NCBI RefSeq assembly: GCF_902506605.1
Contig: NZ_LR733979.1
Coordinates: forward strand, 1,311,711-1,375,710
DNA length: 64,000 nt
Direction of reading: 5' to 3'
Source of the DNA: Sphingomonas sp. AX6
GTDB lineage: Bacteria > Pseudomonadota > Alphaproteobacteria > Sphingomonadales > Sphingomonadaceae
The notes under the pieces are model-generated. The model ran no database searches, was not told the origin of the DNA, and worked only from the letters and a program-made list of their open reading frames with translations. Positions 26,144-35,654 of this stretch are shown here, one piece after another. Position numbers and translations under genes: made by a program. Each line of letters begins with the position of its first letter. Position 1 is the stretch's first letter.

Positions 26144-26967
26144 TGCGGCTACGCTCGCTACTGTTCGTGCCCGGCGACCGTCCCGAGCGCTTCGAAAAGG
26201 CGCTGGCGTCGGGGGCGGATGCGCTGATCCTCGACCTCGAAGATTCAGTCGTGTCCACCAAGAAGGACGAGGCACGCGACGCCGTCGCGGCGTTCTTGAA
26301 GGGCACCCACACCGCGCATGTCTTCGTCCGCGTGAACCCGATCGACAGCGATTTTGTCGATGCGGACGTCGCGGTTGCGCGCCATGCCGATGGCGTGATG
26401 CTGCCCAAGGCAGAAGGCGCGGCATCGGTCGATGCGTTGGTCGCGAAACTGGGGCCGAACGCACCGCCGATCCTGCCGGTCGCGACCGAAACCCCGCGTG
26501 CTGTGTTTCTGCTCGGCGATTACGGCGCGGTCGCCCATCGCTTGTGCGGGTTGACCTGGGGGGCGGAGGACTTGCCCGCCGCGATCGGCGCGGTGTCGAG
26601 CCGCGAGGACGATGGCGGCTATACCGACCCGTACAAGATGGTCCGGGCACTGACCTTGTTCGGCGCACATGCCGCGGGTGTGCCCGCGATCGAGACGGTC
26701 TGGCCGAACATCAAGGATGTCGACGGGCTGACCGCCTATGCCGCGCGCGGCAACCGCGACGGATTCACCGGCATGATGGCGATTCACCCGGCGCAGGTTG
26801 CGGCGATCAACGCGGCCTTTACGCCCGACGAGGCGGCAATCGCGCACGCCCAGGCAGTGATCGCGGCGTTCGAGGCGAACCCGACCGCAGGCGCATTGCA
26901 ACTGGACGGCAAGATGATCGACGCCCCGCATCTGAAACAGGCTCGGGCGCTGCTCTCACGGGTGTAA
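26140..26967 (+). CDS. HpcH/HpaI-aldolase (CitE-like) CoA ester lyase
   Basis: A 275-residue TIM-barrel lyase of the citrate-lyase beta family, cleaving 3-hydroxyacyl-CoA dicarboxylates (malyl-, citramalyl- or similar) into acetyl-CoA plus an oxoacid. Motifs: RSLLFVPGDRPERFEKAL at the N-terminus, GADALILDLEDSV (metal and CoA pocket, about 23-35), FVRVNPI, a Glu-containing ATETPRAVF and the CWGAEDL-equivalent LTWGAEDLPAAIGA. The ATG at 26140 overlaps the maoC stop. The absence of an HMG-CoA lyase in the operon makes an equivalent role attractive but unproven. Confidence 0.85.
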   Translation: MMRLRSLLFVPGDRPERFEKALASGADALILDLEDSVVSTKKDEARDAVAAFLKGTHTAHVFVRVNPIDSDFVDADVAVARHADGVMLPKAEGAASVDALVAKLGPNAPPILPVATETPRAVFLLGDYGAVAHRLCGLTWGAEDLPAAIGAVSSREDDGGYTDPYKMVRALTLFGAHAAGVPAIETVWPNIKDVDGLTAYAARGNRDGFTGMMAIHPAQVAAINAAFTPDEAAIAHAQAVIAAFEANPTAGALQLDGKMIDAPHLKQARALLSRV

Positions 26968-27052
26968 CAAAGCGCGGAAAACCGCCATTTGTCATCAAAG
27001 TGTCACCAAATCCTAAGCCAGTGTTTACCACTGATCGGTTAGCGACTGCGGC

Positions 27053-28369
27053 ATGGTCGCATTTGCCTCTCCGCCCGCGCCGATGCGCGACTCGGCTCCC
27101 TGGTTGACGCCTGACGAGCGCCGTCCGCAACGGGTACGGCACGACGCACCCTTTGGCGAAGTGATCGAGTTGTTTCGCAGCCAGCCCGACATGCGCGTGC
27201 TGCCGGTAGTCGATATCGACGAACGCCCGGTCGGCGCGGTGTTCGACCGCGACGTTCGGCAATTGCTGCTGAACCCATATGGCCATGCGCTGCTCCGCAA
27301 TCCCAGCTTCGGTGGATCGCTGGGCGCGTTCGTCATGCCGATGCCGGTCGCCGATGCCAGCCATTCGGTGCCGCGCCTGATCGACATCTATCGCACCGCG
27401 CAAGGATCGGAGGGCATGATCCTGACCGAAGGCGGCAAGCTGATCGCGGTGCTGACCAACCGGCGGCTGGTCAATCTGGCCGCCGAACACGAGGTGGCGC
27501 GCGCCAGACGTCAGCTGGAGCGTAGTCAGCGCATTGCGGTGGCCACCGCCACGTTCGAACGCCATGTCGAGACGTTACTTGCCGACATGACCGAACTTGC
27601 GCGCACCGTGCACGAAAACGCAGCGACCACCGCCGAGCGATCGATCCGGACCGGCGCCCATGCCGGGGCGGTCGCAGCCGCGATTACGCAGGGCAGCGCG
27701 CATCTTGCTGCGATCGAGGATCAGGGGCGGGGACTCGTCGCATCGCTGGGGCAGGTCCGGCGCAGTACGGGGGATGCGCGCGCGCTGGTGGACACCACGG
27801 TGTCGCTGGTCGCGGACGGCAGCCGCCGCACCGACGACCTGGCGCGATCGGTGGCGTCCGTCGATCACGTCATCGCGTTGATCGGCGACATCGCGACCAA
27901 GGTCAGCCTGCTCGCGTTGAATGCCGGGATCGAGGCGGCCCGATCTGGCGATGCCGGACGAGGGTTCGCGGTCGTGGCCAACGAGATCAAATTGCTGTCG
28001 CACCAGACGTCGGCGGCCGCCACGCGCGTTGTGGGTCATGTCGCCGATATCGGAGAGGCGGTTGGCGAAGTGCGATTGGCGCATCAGGCGGTCGAGGCAG
28101 CGATCACGCGCATCGACCAGCGTTCGGAAGCCATCGAATCAGCCGTCGCCGAACAGGAATCGCTGACCCATTCAATCGCCGCCAATGTGGCGGAGGCAGC
28201 GCAGGCAGCGTCTGGCGTGGAACAGGATGCCAGCGCGATCGCCACCAACGCCCGGACGGCGTCCGATCGCGCGCAGGCGATGTGCGTCACCGCCGAACGG
28301 CTGCATGTGAGCGCGGAAGCCGTCGCTCGCGAAACCAAGGAACTGATCGATCAGATGCGGGCGATCTGA
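27053..28369 (+). CDS. Cytosolic methyl-accepting chemotaxis-type protein with N-terminal CBS-like region
   Basis: A 438-residue protein with no membrane helix. Residues about 25-145 look like a CBS pair: [33 protein letters not shown] in pieces and later [21 protein letters not shown]. After a short coiled coil comes a receptor signalling domain, with the hairpin tip [40 protein letters not shown] (in pieces, about 281-320), which binds CheA/CheW in classical receptors. CBS domains sense nucleotides such as AMP or ATP, so this may report energy state. No che or flagellar gene is in the window. Confidence 0.88.
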   Translation: MVAFASPPAPMRDSAPWLTPDERRPQRVRHDAPFGEVIELFRSQPDMRVLPVVDIDERPVGAVFDRDVRQLLLNPYGHALLRNPSFGGSLGAFVMPMPVADASHSVPRLIDIYRTAQGSEGMILTEGGKLIAVLTNRRLVNLAAEHEVARARRQLERSQRIAVATATFERHVETLLADMTELARTVHENAATTAERSIRTGAHAGAVAAAITQGSAHLAAIEDQGRGLVASLGQVRRSTGDARALVDTTVSLVADGSRRTDDLARSVASVDHVIALIGDIATKVSLLALNAGIEAARSGDAGRGFAVVANEIKLLSHQTSAAATRVVGHVADIGEAVGEVRLAHQAVEAAITRIDQRSEAIESAVAEQESLTHSIAANVAEAAQAASGVEQDASAIATNARTASDRAQAMCVTAERLHVSAEAVARETKELIDQMRAI

Positions 28370-28378
28370 CCGGCTCGG

Positions 28379-29461
28379 TCAGGCGCCGTTGTCGCCATCC
28401 GCTTCGACCGCGATGCGGATCGGCTTGCCCAGGATGGTCTGCACATAGACGCGCTGGATCAGGACATAGGTCACGACCGTGATCGGGGCCGCCAGCAGCA
28501 CGCCCAGAAACCCGAACAAGGTGCCTGCGCCCACCACCGCGAACAGCAGTACCGCGGGCGGCACATCGACCGCATGCTTTTGAATCAGCGGTTGCAGGAC
28601 GTTGCCCTGAACCTGCTGCACCAGCAGGAACAGCGCCATCGTCCACAGTGCGGTTGCGGGCGATACCGTGAAGGCCAGGATGACAGCGGGCACCGCCGCG
28701 ATGATCGGGCCGACGAACGGAATGATGTCGAGCAATCCTGCGATCAGACCCAGACCGCCTGCCGCGGGTACGCCCAGCAGCAGCAGCCCGAACCAAGTGA
28801 GGGCGGCGACCACCGCCATCGACATCAATTGCCCGACCATCCAGCCGCGCAACGCTGCGGTCGAATCGTCGAGTGCCTTCTCCGCAGTCGGTTCGGCGCG
28901 CTTGGGGATCAGATAGAGGAAGCCGCGGCGATAGACGGCGGGCTGGGTCGCGAGGAAGATCGCACCGACCAGCACCAACGCGAAATCCGCGAGCCCACTG
29001 CCGACCGAAACGACATAGCCGCCCGCGCGGCTCATGATCGACGAAATGTCGCTGGTGCCGCTGGAAATGACGGTGCGCAGTCGTTCGCCCAGACCCCAAG
29101 TGTTGAGCTGCGCCTCGATAGCAGCAAGCGCCTTGGGGAATTGCTCGCGGATGGTTTCGAATTCCTGCGCGAGTTGCGTGCCGAACAGCACGAACACGCC
29201 CGCAAACGCACCCAGCAGCAACAGGATGCCCAAGGTCAGCGACCAGCCACGCGGCAGACGCGTGATCCGGGTGATAAGGCGCGACATGGCGTCGAACACC
29301 ACCGCCAAAACGATCGCGGCGAACAGCAGCAGGAACAGGCCGGTCAATTGCAATAGCAGCGCCGCGACACCGACCAGCGCGATCAGGATGACCACGCGTC
29401 CGGCAAAGGTTGCGGCACTTGGCGACAGCCAGCCGCCTGCGCGTTCATTCTGTTCGTGCAT
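28379..29461 (-). CDS. AI-2E family transporter (PerM-like permease)
   Basis: A 360-residue inner-membrane protein with about eight helices. It matches the AI-2E/PerM family: the C-terminal pair LGLIAGLLDIIPFVGPIIAAVPA and VQQVQGNVLQPLIQKHAVDVPP is diagnostic. Some members export autoinducer-2, others are Na+/H+ antiporters or exporters of small molecules; most are uncharacterised. The ATG at 29461 is the start that fits homologues. It is divergent from the amidohydrolase gene and tail-to-tail with the chemoreceptor gene; both stop codons lie in one 15-base hairpin. Confidence 0.9.
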   Translation of the reverse strand: MHEQNERAGGWLSPSAATFAGRVVILIALVGVAALLLQLTGLFLLLFAAIVLAVVFDAMSRLITRITRLPRGWSLTLGILLLLGAFAGVFVLFGTQLAQEFETIREQFPKALAAIEAQLNTWGLGERLRTVISSGTSDISSIMSRAGGYVVSVGSGLADFALVLVGAIFLATQPAVYRRGFLYLIPKRAEPTAEKALDDSTAALRGWMVGQLMSMAVVAALTWFGLLLLGVPAAGGLGLIAGLLDIIPFVGPIIAAVPAVILAFTVSPATALWTMALFLLVQQVQGNVLQPLIQKHAVDVPPAVLLFAVVGAGTLFGFLGVLLAAPITVVTYVLIQRVYVQTILGKPIRIAVEADGDNGA

Positions 29462-29602
29462 CAAAAAGACCCCCCGCGACTGTCTTAGCCGCCTGATACG
29501 CGACAAAGCGTGAGGTCGGCAATCGTTCCCGCATTGCGCTTGGTGCTTTACGCCGCAATAGTCGCGCCCAACCAAAGATCAGAACATCCAAAGGGGAAGT
29601 CC

Positions 29603-32600
29603 ATGAAATCGCTCGCGCTTGCGCTCGTCTCGCTTACCGCGCTCGCCGCTGCCGATGTGCAGGCTCAGGTCGCACCGCAGCCCGCTCCGCCGGTAGAGGC
29701 AACCGAAGCTCCCGAGGATGAGACGCTGCGCCAAGGCGAAGAACCGAAACCCTTGCCCCAGCCCGCGCCCGCCGTGGCGCCCGCCGCACAGCCGGCGCCG
29801 GCCGCAGCAACTACGCCGGCCAAGCCCACTAAGTGGGATGTGAATCGTCCGACCGGCGCGCCGATCCGTCAAATTCCGATCCGCGTTTCGGAGGGGAGCT
29901 GGATGGACGTGGACGTGTCGCCCGACGGGAGGACGATCGCGTTCACGCTGCTCGGTGACATCTACACCATGCCGATTGCGGGGGGCACGCCGACGCGGAT
30001 TTCCGAAGGGCTGGCCTGGGAAGTCCATCCGCGCTTCTCGCCCGATGGACGCCGCATTGCCTTCACTTCCGATCGCGGCGGCGGCGACAATATCTGGGTG
30101 ATGAACGCCAACGGGTCCGACAAGCGTCAGGTGACGAAGGAGGATTTCCGCCTGCTCAACCAGCCGAGCTGGTCGCCGGACGGGCGCTACATCGTCGCCA
30201 AGAAGCATTTCACCACCGGCCGTTCGCTCGGCACCGGAGAGGTGTGGATGTACCATGTGTCTGGCGGGGGAGGGGTGCTGCTGGTCAAGCGGCCCAACGA
30301 ACAGCATCAGAAGGAACTGGGCGAGCCGGTCTACGCCCCCGATGGCGAGAGCGTCTATTATACGCGCAACGTCACGCCGGGGCCGATCTTCGAATATGCG
30401 CAGGATTCGAACACCGGTTTGTTCGACATCGAACGCTATGATCTGGGCACTGGCGAAGTGACCAAGGCGGTGACCGGGCTGGGCGGATCGGTGCGTCCGC
30501 AGCCTTCGCCCGATGGCAAGAAGATCGCGTTCGTCCGGCGCGAGGCGACGCGGTCGAAGCTGTACGTCAAGGATCTGGAATCGGGCGTCGAGCGCAAGAT
30601 CTACGACGATCTCGATCAGGACGTTCAGGAGACCTGGGCGGTGACCGGCGTCTATCCCAACATGGCGTGGACGCCCGATAGCGATTCGATCGTGTTCTGG
30701 GCCAAGGGCAAGATTAACCGCGTCGATGCCGACGGCGCGAATGCGCGCGAAATTCCGTTCACGATCAACGACACGCGTGACGTGATCGACCCGCCGCAAT
30801 TCGCAGTCGATGTCGCGCCCGATCAGTTCACGACGAAGATGCCGCGCTTCGCGAGCGTCTCGCCCGACGGACGTCAGGTGGTGTTCGAAAGCCTGGGCAA
30901 ACTGTACGTCAAACCGATGGGTGGCGGCGCGGCCCGGCGGCTGACGCGCGGGGGCGACGGGTTCGAACTGTTCCCCAGCTGGTCGCGCGACGGGCGGCAG
31001 ATCGTGTTCGTCGGCTGGACCGATGAGGGTCTGGGCACGATCCGCACCGTTGGTTCGGGCGGCGGCAATGCCCGAGACGTGACGACGCGGCCGGGTCATT
31101 ATGCGCGCCCGCATTTCTCGCCCGATGGCGATACGATCGTGTTCGAACGCAACGCGGGCGGCAACCTGACCAGCCCGCGCTGGTCGGAGGACCCCGGCGT
31201 GTACCGCGTCGCGGCGTCGGGTGGCGCGCCGGAGATGGTCGCGCGCGGCATGGGCGCACCGCATTTCGGATCGTCGAGCGACCGCGTGTTCATGATCGGC
31301 CAGGATGACGGCAAGCGTCAGTTGGTCAGCACCTCGCTGACTGGCGAAGCTAAACGCGTTCACGCGGCGGGCGAACTCGTCACCGATTACGTCGTGTCGC
31401 CAACCGGCGAATTCGTCGCGTTCCGCCAGAATTACGAAGCCTATGTCGTGCCGCTGATGCCCGGCAACCAGACGGTGGAACTGTCGGCAACGTCGAAGGC
31501 GCTGCCGGTGACCAAGGTTTCCGGATCGGGCGGCGATTACATCCATTGGGCATCGAACGGTAACCGGCTGCACTGGAGCCTGGGGCCGACGGTCTACACG
31601 GCCGAGACCGCGCAGCTCTTCCCGATGGCCCCGCGGCCCGAGGGTGTGCCGGGCTTCGTCGCGCCGACATCGGGTGTGTCGCTGGCGATGCAGCAAGATG
31701 CAGCCATCCACCGCGGCACGACAGTGCTGACCGGTGCGCGGATCGTCACGATGGCGGGCGACAATGGCGGGGTGATCGACGATGGTGTGATCGTCATCCG
31801 CGACAACCGCATCGCCGCAGTCGGTCCGCGGGCGAGTGTGCAGATCCCGGCAGGTGCGACCATGGTCGATGTTGCGGGCAAGACGATCATCCCCGGCCTG
31901 ATCGACGCACACGCGCATGGCCCGGCGGGGACGGGGGAACTGATCCCACAGACCAACTGGTCTATGGTTCAGAATTTGGCGCTGGGATCGACCACGATCC
32001 ACGATCCGTCGAACCGGGCGAGCGAAATCTTTGCCGCGTCCGAAATGCAGCGTGCCGGTCTGATCGTCGCGCCGCGTATCTTTTCCACCGGCGAGATCGT
32101 CTATGGCGCGCGCGCTGCCGACGTCTATGCGGAGATCAACAGCCTAGACGATGCGCTGTCGCATGTCCGGCGGCTGAAGGCGCAGGGCGGGCATTCGGTC
32201 AAGAACTACAACCAGCCGCGGCGCGAACAGCGGCAACAGGTGGTCGAAGCCGCGCGGCTGGAGAATATGCAGGTCGTGGCAGAGGGTGGCTCGCTCTACG
32301 GCATGGACATGAATCTGGTTGCCGATGGCAATAACACGCTGGAGCACAACATCCCGCTCGAGATATTCTACGACGATGTGGTGCAGATGTACCGCCAGAC
32401 GCGGGTCGCTTACACGCCAACGCTTGGCGTCACCTATGGCGGTCTGGCGGGCGATCCCTATTGGCGTCAGGCGACCGATGTCTATGCGCAGCCGCTGCTG
32501 AAAGCGCATACCCCGCCGGCACGATTGTTGGCTGACAATGCGCGGCGAGTGAAGGCACCGGACAGCAACTTCGTCGACGACGAATCCGCGCGCGAAGCGA

Positions 32601-32968
32601 GGAAGCTGGCGCAGGCAGGCGTGCCGGTCGCGGCGGGCGGGCATGGCCAGCAGGCGGGGATCGCGATCCACTGGGACATCTGGTCGTTCGCACGCGGCGG
32701 GATGACCCCGGTCGAGGCGCTGGCGACGGCGACCAGCGAAGCGGCGCGTTCGCTGGGCATGGCGCGCGACATCGGCACGCTGGAAGTGGGCAAACTCGCC
32801 GACCTGCTGGTGCTGGACGGCGATCCCACCGAGAATATCCGCAACACCGAACGCGTGTCGCGGGTGATGCTCGGCGGGCGGCTCTACGATGCCGCGACGA
32901 TGCGCGAGGTCGAGACCGGTACCGGTGGCCGCGGTTCTTATTGGTGGGAGGGTGAAGCGGAGCGCTGA
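29603..32968 (+). CDS. Secreted amidohydrolase with TolB-like beta-propeller
   Basis: A 1121-residue exported enzyme. ATG at 29603 has AAGGGGAA upstream and yields a signal peptide ending VQAQ. A Pro/Ala/Glu-rich linker follows (about 20-75), then TolB/PD40 propeller blades ([36 protein letters not shown] and further copies up to about 640). The C-terminal metal-dependent amidohydrolase (about 705-1110) has [19 protein letters not shown] with the HxH metal pair and ends [18 protein letters not shown]. It probably cleaves peptide-like or amide substrates in the periplasm; the substrate is unknown. Complete and single. Confidence 0.9.
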   Translation: MKSLALALVSLTALAAADVQAQVAPQPAPPVEATEAPEDETLRQGEEPKPLPQPAPAVAPAAQPAPAAATTPAKPTKWDVNRPTGAPIRQIPIRVSEGSWMDVDVSPDGRTIAFTLLGDIYTMPIAGGTPTRISEGLAWEVHPRFSPDGRRIAFTSDRGGGDNIWVMNANGSDKRQVTKEDFRLLNQPSWSPDGRYIVAKKHFTTGRSLGTGEVWMYHVSGGGGVLLVKRPNEQHQKELGEPVYAPDGESVYYTRNVTPGPIFEYAQDSNTGLFDIERYDLGTGEVTKAVTGLGGSVRPQPSPDGKKIAFVRREATRSKLYVKDLESGVERKIYDDLDQDVQETWAVTGVYPNMAWTPDSDSIVFWAKGKINRVDADGANAREIPFTINDTRDVIDPPQFAVDVAPDQFTTKMPRFASVSPDGRQVVFESLGKLYVKPMGGGAARRLTRGGDGFELFPSWSRDGRQIVFVGWTDEGLGTIRTVGSGGGNARDVTTRPGHYARPHFSPDGDTIVFERNAGGNLTSPRWSEDPGVYRVAASGGAPEMVARGMGAPHFGSSSDRVFMIGQDDGKRQLVSTSLTGEAKRVHAAGELVTDYVVSPTGEFVAFRQNYEAYVVPLMPGNQTVELSATSKALPVTKVSGSGGDYIHWASNGNRLHWSLGPTVYTAETAQLFPMAPRPEGVPGFVAPTSGVSLAMQQDAAIHRGTTVLTGARIVTMAGDNGGVIDDGVIVIRDNRIAAVGPRASVQIPAGATMVDVAGKTIIPGLIDAHAHGPAGTGELIPQTNWSMVQNLALGSTTIHDPSNRASEIFAASEMQRAGLIVAPRIFSTGEIVYGARAADVYAEINSLDDALSHVRRLKAQGGHSVKNYNQPRREQRQQVVEAARLENMQVVAEGGSLYGMDMNLVADGNNTLEHNIPLEIFYDDVVQMYRQTRVAYTPTLGVTYGGLAGDPYWRQATDVYAQPLLKAHTPPARLLADNARRVKAPDSNFVDDESAREARKLAQAGVPVAAGGHGQQAGIAIHWDIWSFARGGMTPVEALATATSEAARSLGMARDIGTLEVGKLADLLVLDGDPTENIRNTERVSRVMLGGRLYDAATMREVETGTGGRGSYWWEGEAER

Positions 32969-32974
32969 GCCACA

Positions 32975-33069
32975 CCCATCCCGTTCGTGCTGAGCTTGTC
33001 GAAGCACTGTCCTTCTTGGCACGAAGAAAAGGACAGCATTTCGACAAGCTCAATGCGAACGGGGTAGGG
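32975..33069. repeat. Inverted repeat doublet (GAGCTTGTCGAAGC family)
   Basis: Arms 32975-33014 and 33029-33069 are inverted copies. Where they differ, an inner triplet pair changes together (TGC/GCA against CAT/ATG), so each arm keeps its own hairpin pairing. Lies between the amidohydrolase gene and frmA. Confidence 0.85.
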
Positions 33070-33162
33070 ATGGTTCTGGGAAAACGAGCGTTTCGTCCAA
33101 GCCTGCGCTTGACGCGGCGGGGGCCAGTCGGCGACTGCTCCCCCAACACAGGAGACTCCCCC

Positions 33163-34275
33163 ATGAAAACCCGCGCCGCCGTCGCCTTCGAAGCGAAACG
33201 CCCGCTCGAAATCGTCGAACTCGATCTCGAAGGGCCGAAAGCGGGCGAAGTGCTAGTCGAAATCATGGCGACCGGCATCTGCCATACCGACGCGTACACG
33301 CTCGACGGGCTCGACAGCGAAGGCATTTTTCCCTCGGTGCTGGGCCATGAAGGCGCCGGGATCGTGCGCGAAGTCGGCGCAGGCGTTACCAGCGTCGCGC
33401 CGGGCGATCATGTCATCCCGCTCTACACGCCGGAATGCCGCCAGTGTAAGTCGTGCCTTTCGGGCAAGACCAATTTGTGCACCGCGATCCGCGCCACGCA
33501 AGGCAAGGGGCTGATGCCCGACGGTACGACGCGGTTCAGCCACAAGGGCCAGCCGATCTTCCATTATATGGGCTGCTCGACCTTTTCGAACTTCACCGTC
33601 CTGCCAGAAATCGCGGTTGCGAAGATTCGCGAGGACGCGCCGTTTCAGACGAGCTGTTACATCGGTTGCGGCGTGACAACGGGCGTCGGCGCGGTGGTGA
33701 ATACCGCCAAGGTTCAGGTCGGCGAGACGGTTGTCGTGTTCGGGCTGGGCGGCATCGGCCTGAACGTCATTCAGGGCGCACGGCTGGCGGGGGCGTCGAT
33801 CATCATCGGTATCGACGTCAATCCGGACCGCGAAGACTGGGGCCGCCAGTTCGGCATGACGCATTTCCTGAACACCAAGGGCATGAGCCGCGAGGAGATC
33901 GTCGCCAAGGTCGTGGAGATGACCGGGGGCGGGGCGGACTACAGCTTCGACTGCACGGGCAATACCGAGGTGATGCGCACCGCGCTTGAATGCTGCCACC
34001 GCGGCTGGGGCGAATCGATCGTCATCGGTGTGGCCGAAGCGGGCAAGGAAATCGCGACGCGCCCCTTCCAGCTCGTTACCGGGCGCGTGTGGAAGGGCAC
34101 CGCGTTCGGCGGCGCGAAGGGGCGGACGGATGTGCCCAAGATTGTCGATTGGTATATGAACGGCAAGATCGCCATCGACCCGATGATCACCCACGTCCTG
34201 ACGCTGGACGAGATCAACAAGGGGTTCGACCTGATGCATTCGGGCGAGAGCATTCGAAGCGTGGTTGTGTATTAA
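33163..34275 (+). CDS. frmA: S-(hydroxymethyl)glutathione dehydrogenase (class III alcohol dehydrogenase)
   Basis: Oxidises the formaldehyde-glutathione adduct to S-formylglutathione with NAD. The 370-residue protein has the catalytic zinc ligands in [12 protein letters not shown] and [13 protein letters not shown], the four-cysteine structural zinc loop [15 protein letters not shown] (about 91-105), the class III region [13 protein letters not shown] and the NAD motif [21 protein letters not shown] at 33163 has AGGAGAC 7 bases upstream. It leads a group with a VOC protein, purU and S-formylglutathione hydrolase, a complete route from formaldehyde to formate. Confidence 0.96.
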   Translation: MKTRAAVAFEAKRPLEIVELDLEGPKAGEVLVEIMATGICHTDAYTLDGLDSEGIFPSVLGHEGAGIVREVGAGVTSVAPGDHVIPLYTPECRQCKSCLSGKTNLCTAIRATQGKGLMPDGTTRFSHKGQPIFHYMGCSTFSNFTVLPEIAVAKIREDAPFQTSCYIGCGVTTGVGAVVNTAKVQVGETVVVFGLGGIGLNVIQGARLAGASIIIGIDVNPDREDWGRQFGMTHFLNTKGMSREEIVAKVVEMTGGGADYSFDCTGNTEVMRTALECCHRGWGESIVIGVAEAGKEIATRPFQLVTGRVWKGTAFGGAKGRTDVPKIVDWYMNGKIAIDPMITHVLTLDEINKGFDLMHSGESIRSVVVY

Positions 34276-34280
34276 ATGAG

Positions 34281-34390
34281 CCGTCACCCCGGACTTGTTC
34301 CGGGGTCCACCGGACGGCAAACGAAAGCGTAAGAGAAGCTTGCTCCACGCAAGCGGCTTAGTGGACCCCGGAACAAGTCCGGGGTGACGG
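34281..34390. repeat. Perfect 30-base inverted repeat (GTCACCCCGGACTTGTTCCGGGG family)
   Basis: Arms 34281-34310 and 34361-34390 are exact reverse complements, separated by 50 bases, in the gap between frmA and the VOC gene. Each arm also contains its own short hairpin (CCCCGGA/TCCGGGG). A transcript would form a very stable structure, which may act as a partial terminator or mRNA stabiliser inside the operon. Confidence 0.92.
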
Positions 34391-34408
34391 TTTCTAGGAG
34401 AGAGAAAA

Positions 34409-34792
34409 ATGTTCAGCCATGTCATGCTCGGTGCCAACGATACCGAGGCGTCCAAGACCTTTTACGACGCAACCCTCGGCGCATTGGGCGCGCGTCCCGG
34501 GCGCGCCGATGACAAGGGTCGGGTGATGTGGATGCACAATGGCGGCATATTCATGTTAACCAAGCCGATCGACGGCAATCCCGCCTGCCACGCCAATGGC
34601 GGAACGGTCGGGTTCGCTGCGGCGTCCAAGGAAGAGGCCGATGCCTGGCACGAAGCGGGCCTTGCCAATGGCGGCACCGCGATCGAAGACCCGCCCGGCA
34701 TCCGCTCGAATGCGTTCGGCAGCCTTTATCTCGCCTATCTGCGCGATCCGGCGGGGAACAAGGTCTGCGCGATGCACCGCCCCGCGCAGTGA
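34409..34792 (+). CDS. VOC (glyoxalase/bleomycin-resistance fold) family protein
   Basis: A 127-residue single-domain VOC protein with the N-terminal metal ligand in FSHVMLGANDTEASKTFYDATLG and the C-terminal YLAYLRDPAGNKVCAMH segment, whose D-P-x-G-N-K is typical of the fold. VOC enzymes include glyoxalase I and metal-dependent dioxygenases. Small VOC proteins commonly sit between frmA and the S-formylglutathione hydrolase gene, so a role in glutathione-adduct handling is likely but unproven. GGAGAGAG lies close upstream of the ATG. Confidence 0.85.
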   Translation: MFSHVMLGANDTEASKTFYDATLGALGARPGRADDKGRVMWMHNGGIFMLTKPIDGNPACHANGGTVGFAAASKEEADAWHEAGLANGGTAIEDPPGIRSNAFGSLYLAYLRDPAGNKVCAMHRPAQ

Positions 34793-34799
34793 GCAGGGC

Positions 34800-35654
34800 G
34801 TGAGCGAAGCAAGCTGGATATTGACGCTGACCTGTCACGACCGGGTCGGCGTCGTGGCGGGGGTGACCGGGCTGCTGGCACGGCATGACGGGTTCATCCT
34901 CGACAGCCAGCAATATGCCGATCTGGAGACGGGGCGCTTCTTCATGCGCGTCGTCTTCACCGGCGGCGGGCCGCGCTTTCCGGCGGATGGCGAGCGGTTG
35001 CGCCAGGCGCTCGGCGGCGTCGCCGCGGAGTTCGAACTCGACTGGTCACTCTCGCGCGCCGACCAGCGACCGCGGATCGTCGTCGCGGTGTCGAAGGGCT
35101 CACATTGCCTGAACGACCTGCTCCACCGGCAGCAATCGGGCGCGCTGTCGGCAGAAATCGTCGCGGTCGTGTCCAACCACGACAAGTTGCGCGGGCTGAC
35201 CGAATGGCATGGTCTGCCCTATCATTTGCTGGACGGCGACAATGCCGCGCAGGAAGCAGCGATCGACGCAGTAATGGCGGATGCGGACGCCGACTTTCTG
35301 GTGCTCGCGCGCTACATGCAAATCCTGTCGCCTGAATTTGCTGGCCGGCTGGCTGGCAAGTGCATCAACATTCATCACAGCTTCCTGCCCGGCTTCAAGG
35401 GTGCGAAACCCTATCACCGGGCGCACGAGCGTGGCGTCAAACTAATCGGCGCGACCGCGCATTTCGTCACCAGCGATCTCGACGAAGGACCGATCGTCGA
35501 ACAGGCGGTCGAGCGGGTCGACCACCGCGCGTCAGTCGACGACCTGATCCGCATCGGCCGCGATATCGAGGCGCAGGTGCTGGCCCGCGCGGTAAATGCG
35601 CTGGGCGACCGGCGCGTGTTCCTGAACGGCAACCGGACGGTGGTATTTCGATGA
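34800..35654 (+). CDS. purU: Formyltetrahydrofolate deformylase
   Basis: Hydrolyses 10-formyl-tetrahydrofolate to formate and tetrahydrofolate. A GTG at 34800, 8 bases after the VOC stop with an AGGGC site, gives 284 residues, near the usual 280. The N-terminal ACT domain begins WILTLTCHDRVGVVAGVTGLL; the formyltransferase domain has FLVLARYMQILSPEF, then NIHHSFLPGFKGAKPY (catalytic Asn-His) and GATAHFVTSDLDEGPIVEQ with the catalytic Asp. Its stop overlaps the S-formylglutathione hydrolase start by ATGA, tying folate-bound one-carbon release to formaldehyde detoxification. Confidence 0.94.
   Translation: MSEASWILTLTCHDRVGVVAGVTGLLARHDGFILDSQQYADLETGRFFMRVVFTGGGPRFPADGERLRQALGGVAAEFELDWSLSRADQRPRIVVAVSKGSHCLNDLLHRQQSGALSAEIVAVVSNHDKLRGLTEWHGLPYHLLDGDNAAQEAAIDAVMADADADFLVLARYMQILSPEFAGRLAGKCINIHHSFLPGFKGAKPYHRAHERGVKLIGATAHFVTSDLDEGPIVEQAVERVDHRASVDDLIRIGRDIEAQVLARAVNALGDRRVFLNGNRTVVFR

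Noticed and set aside
29510..29550. EcfG-like GGAAC on the minus strand upstream of the AI-2E gene
   Set aside because: The base group 16-17 positions downstream is CTTT or TTTG, not NGTT, so the -10 element is missing.
29579..32002. 807-codon minus-strand frame
   Set aside because: Antisense shadow of the propeller-amidohydrolase gene.
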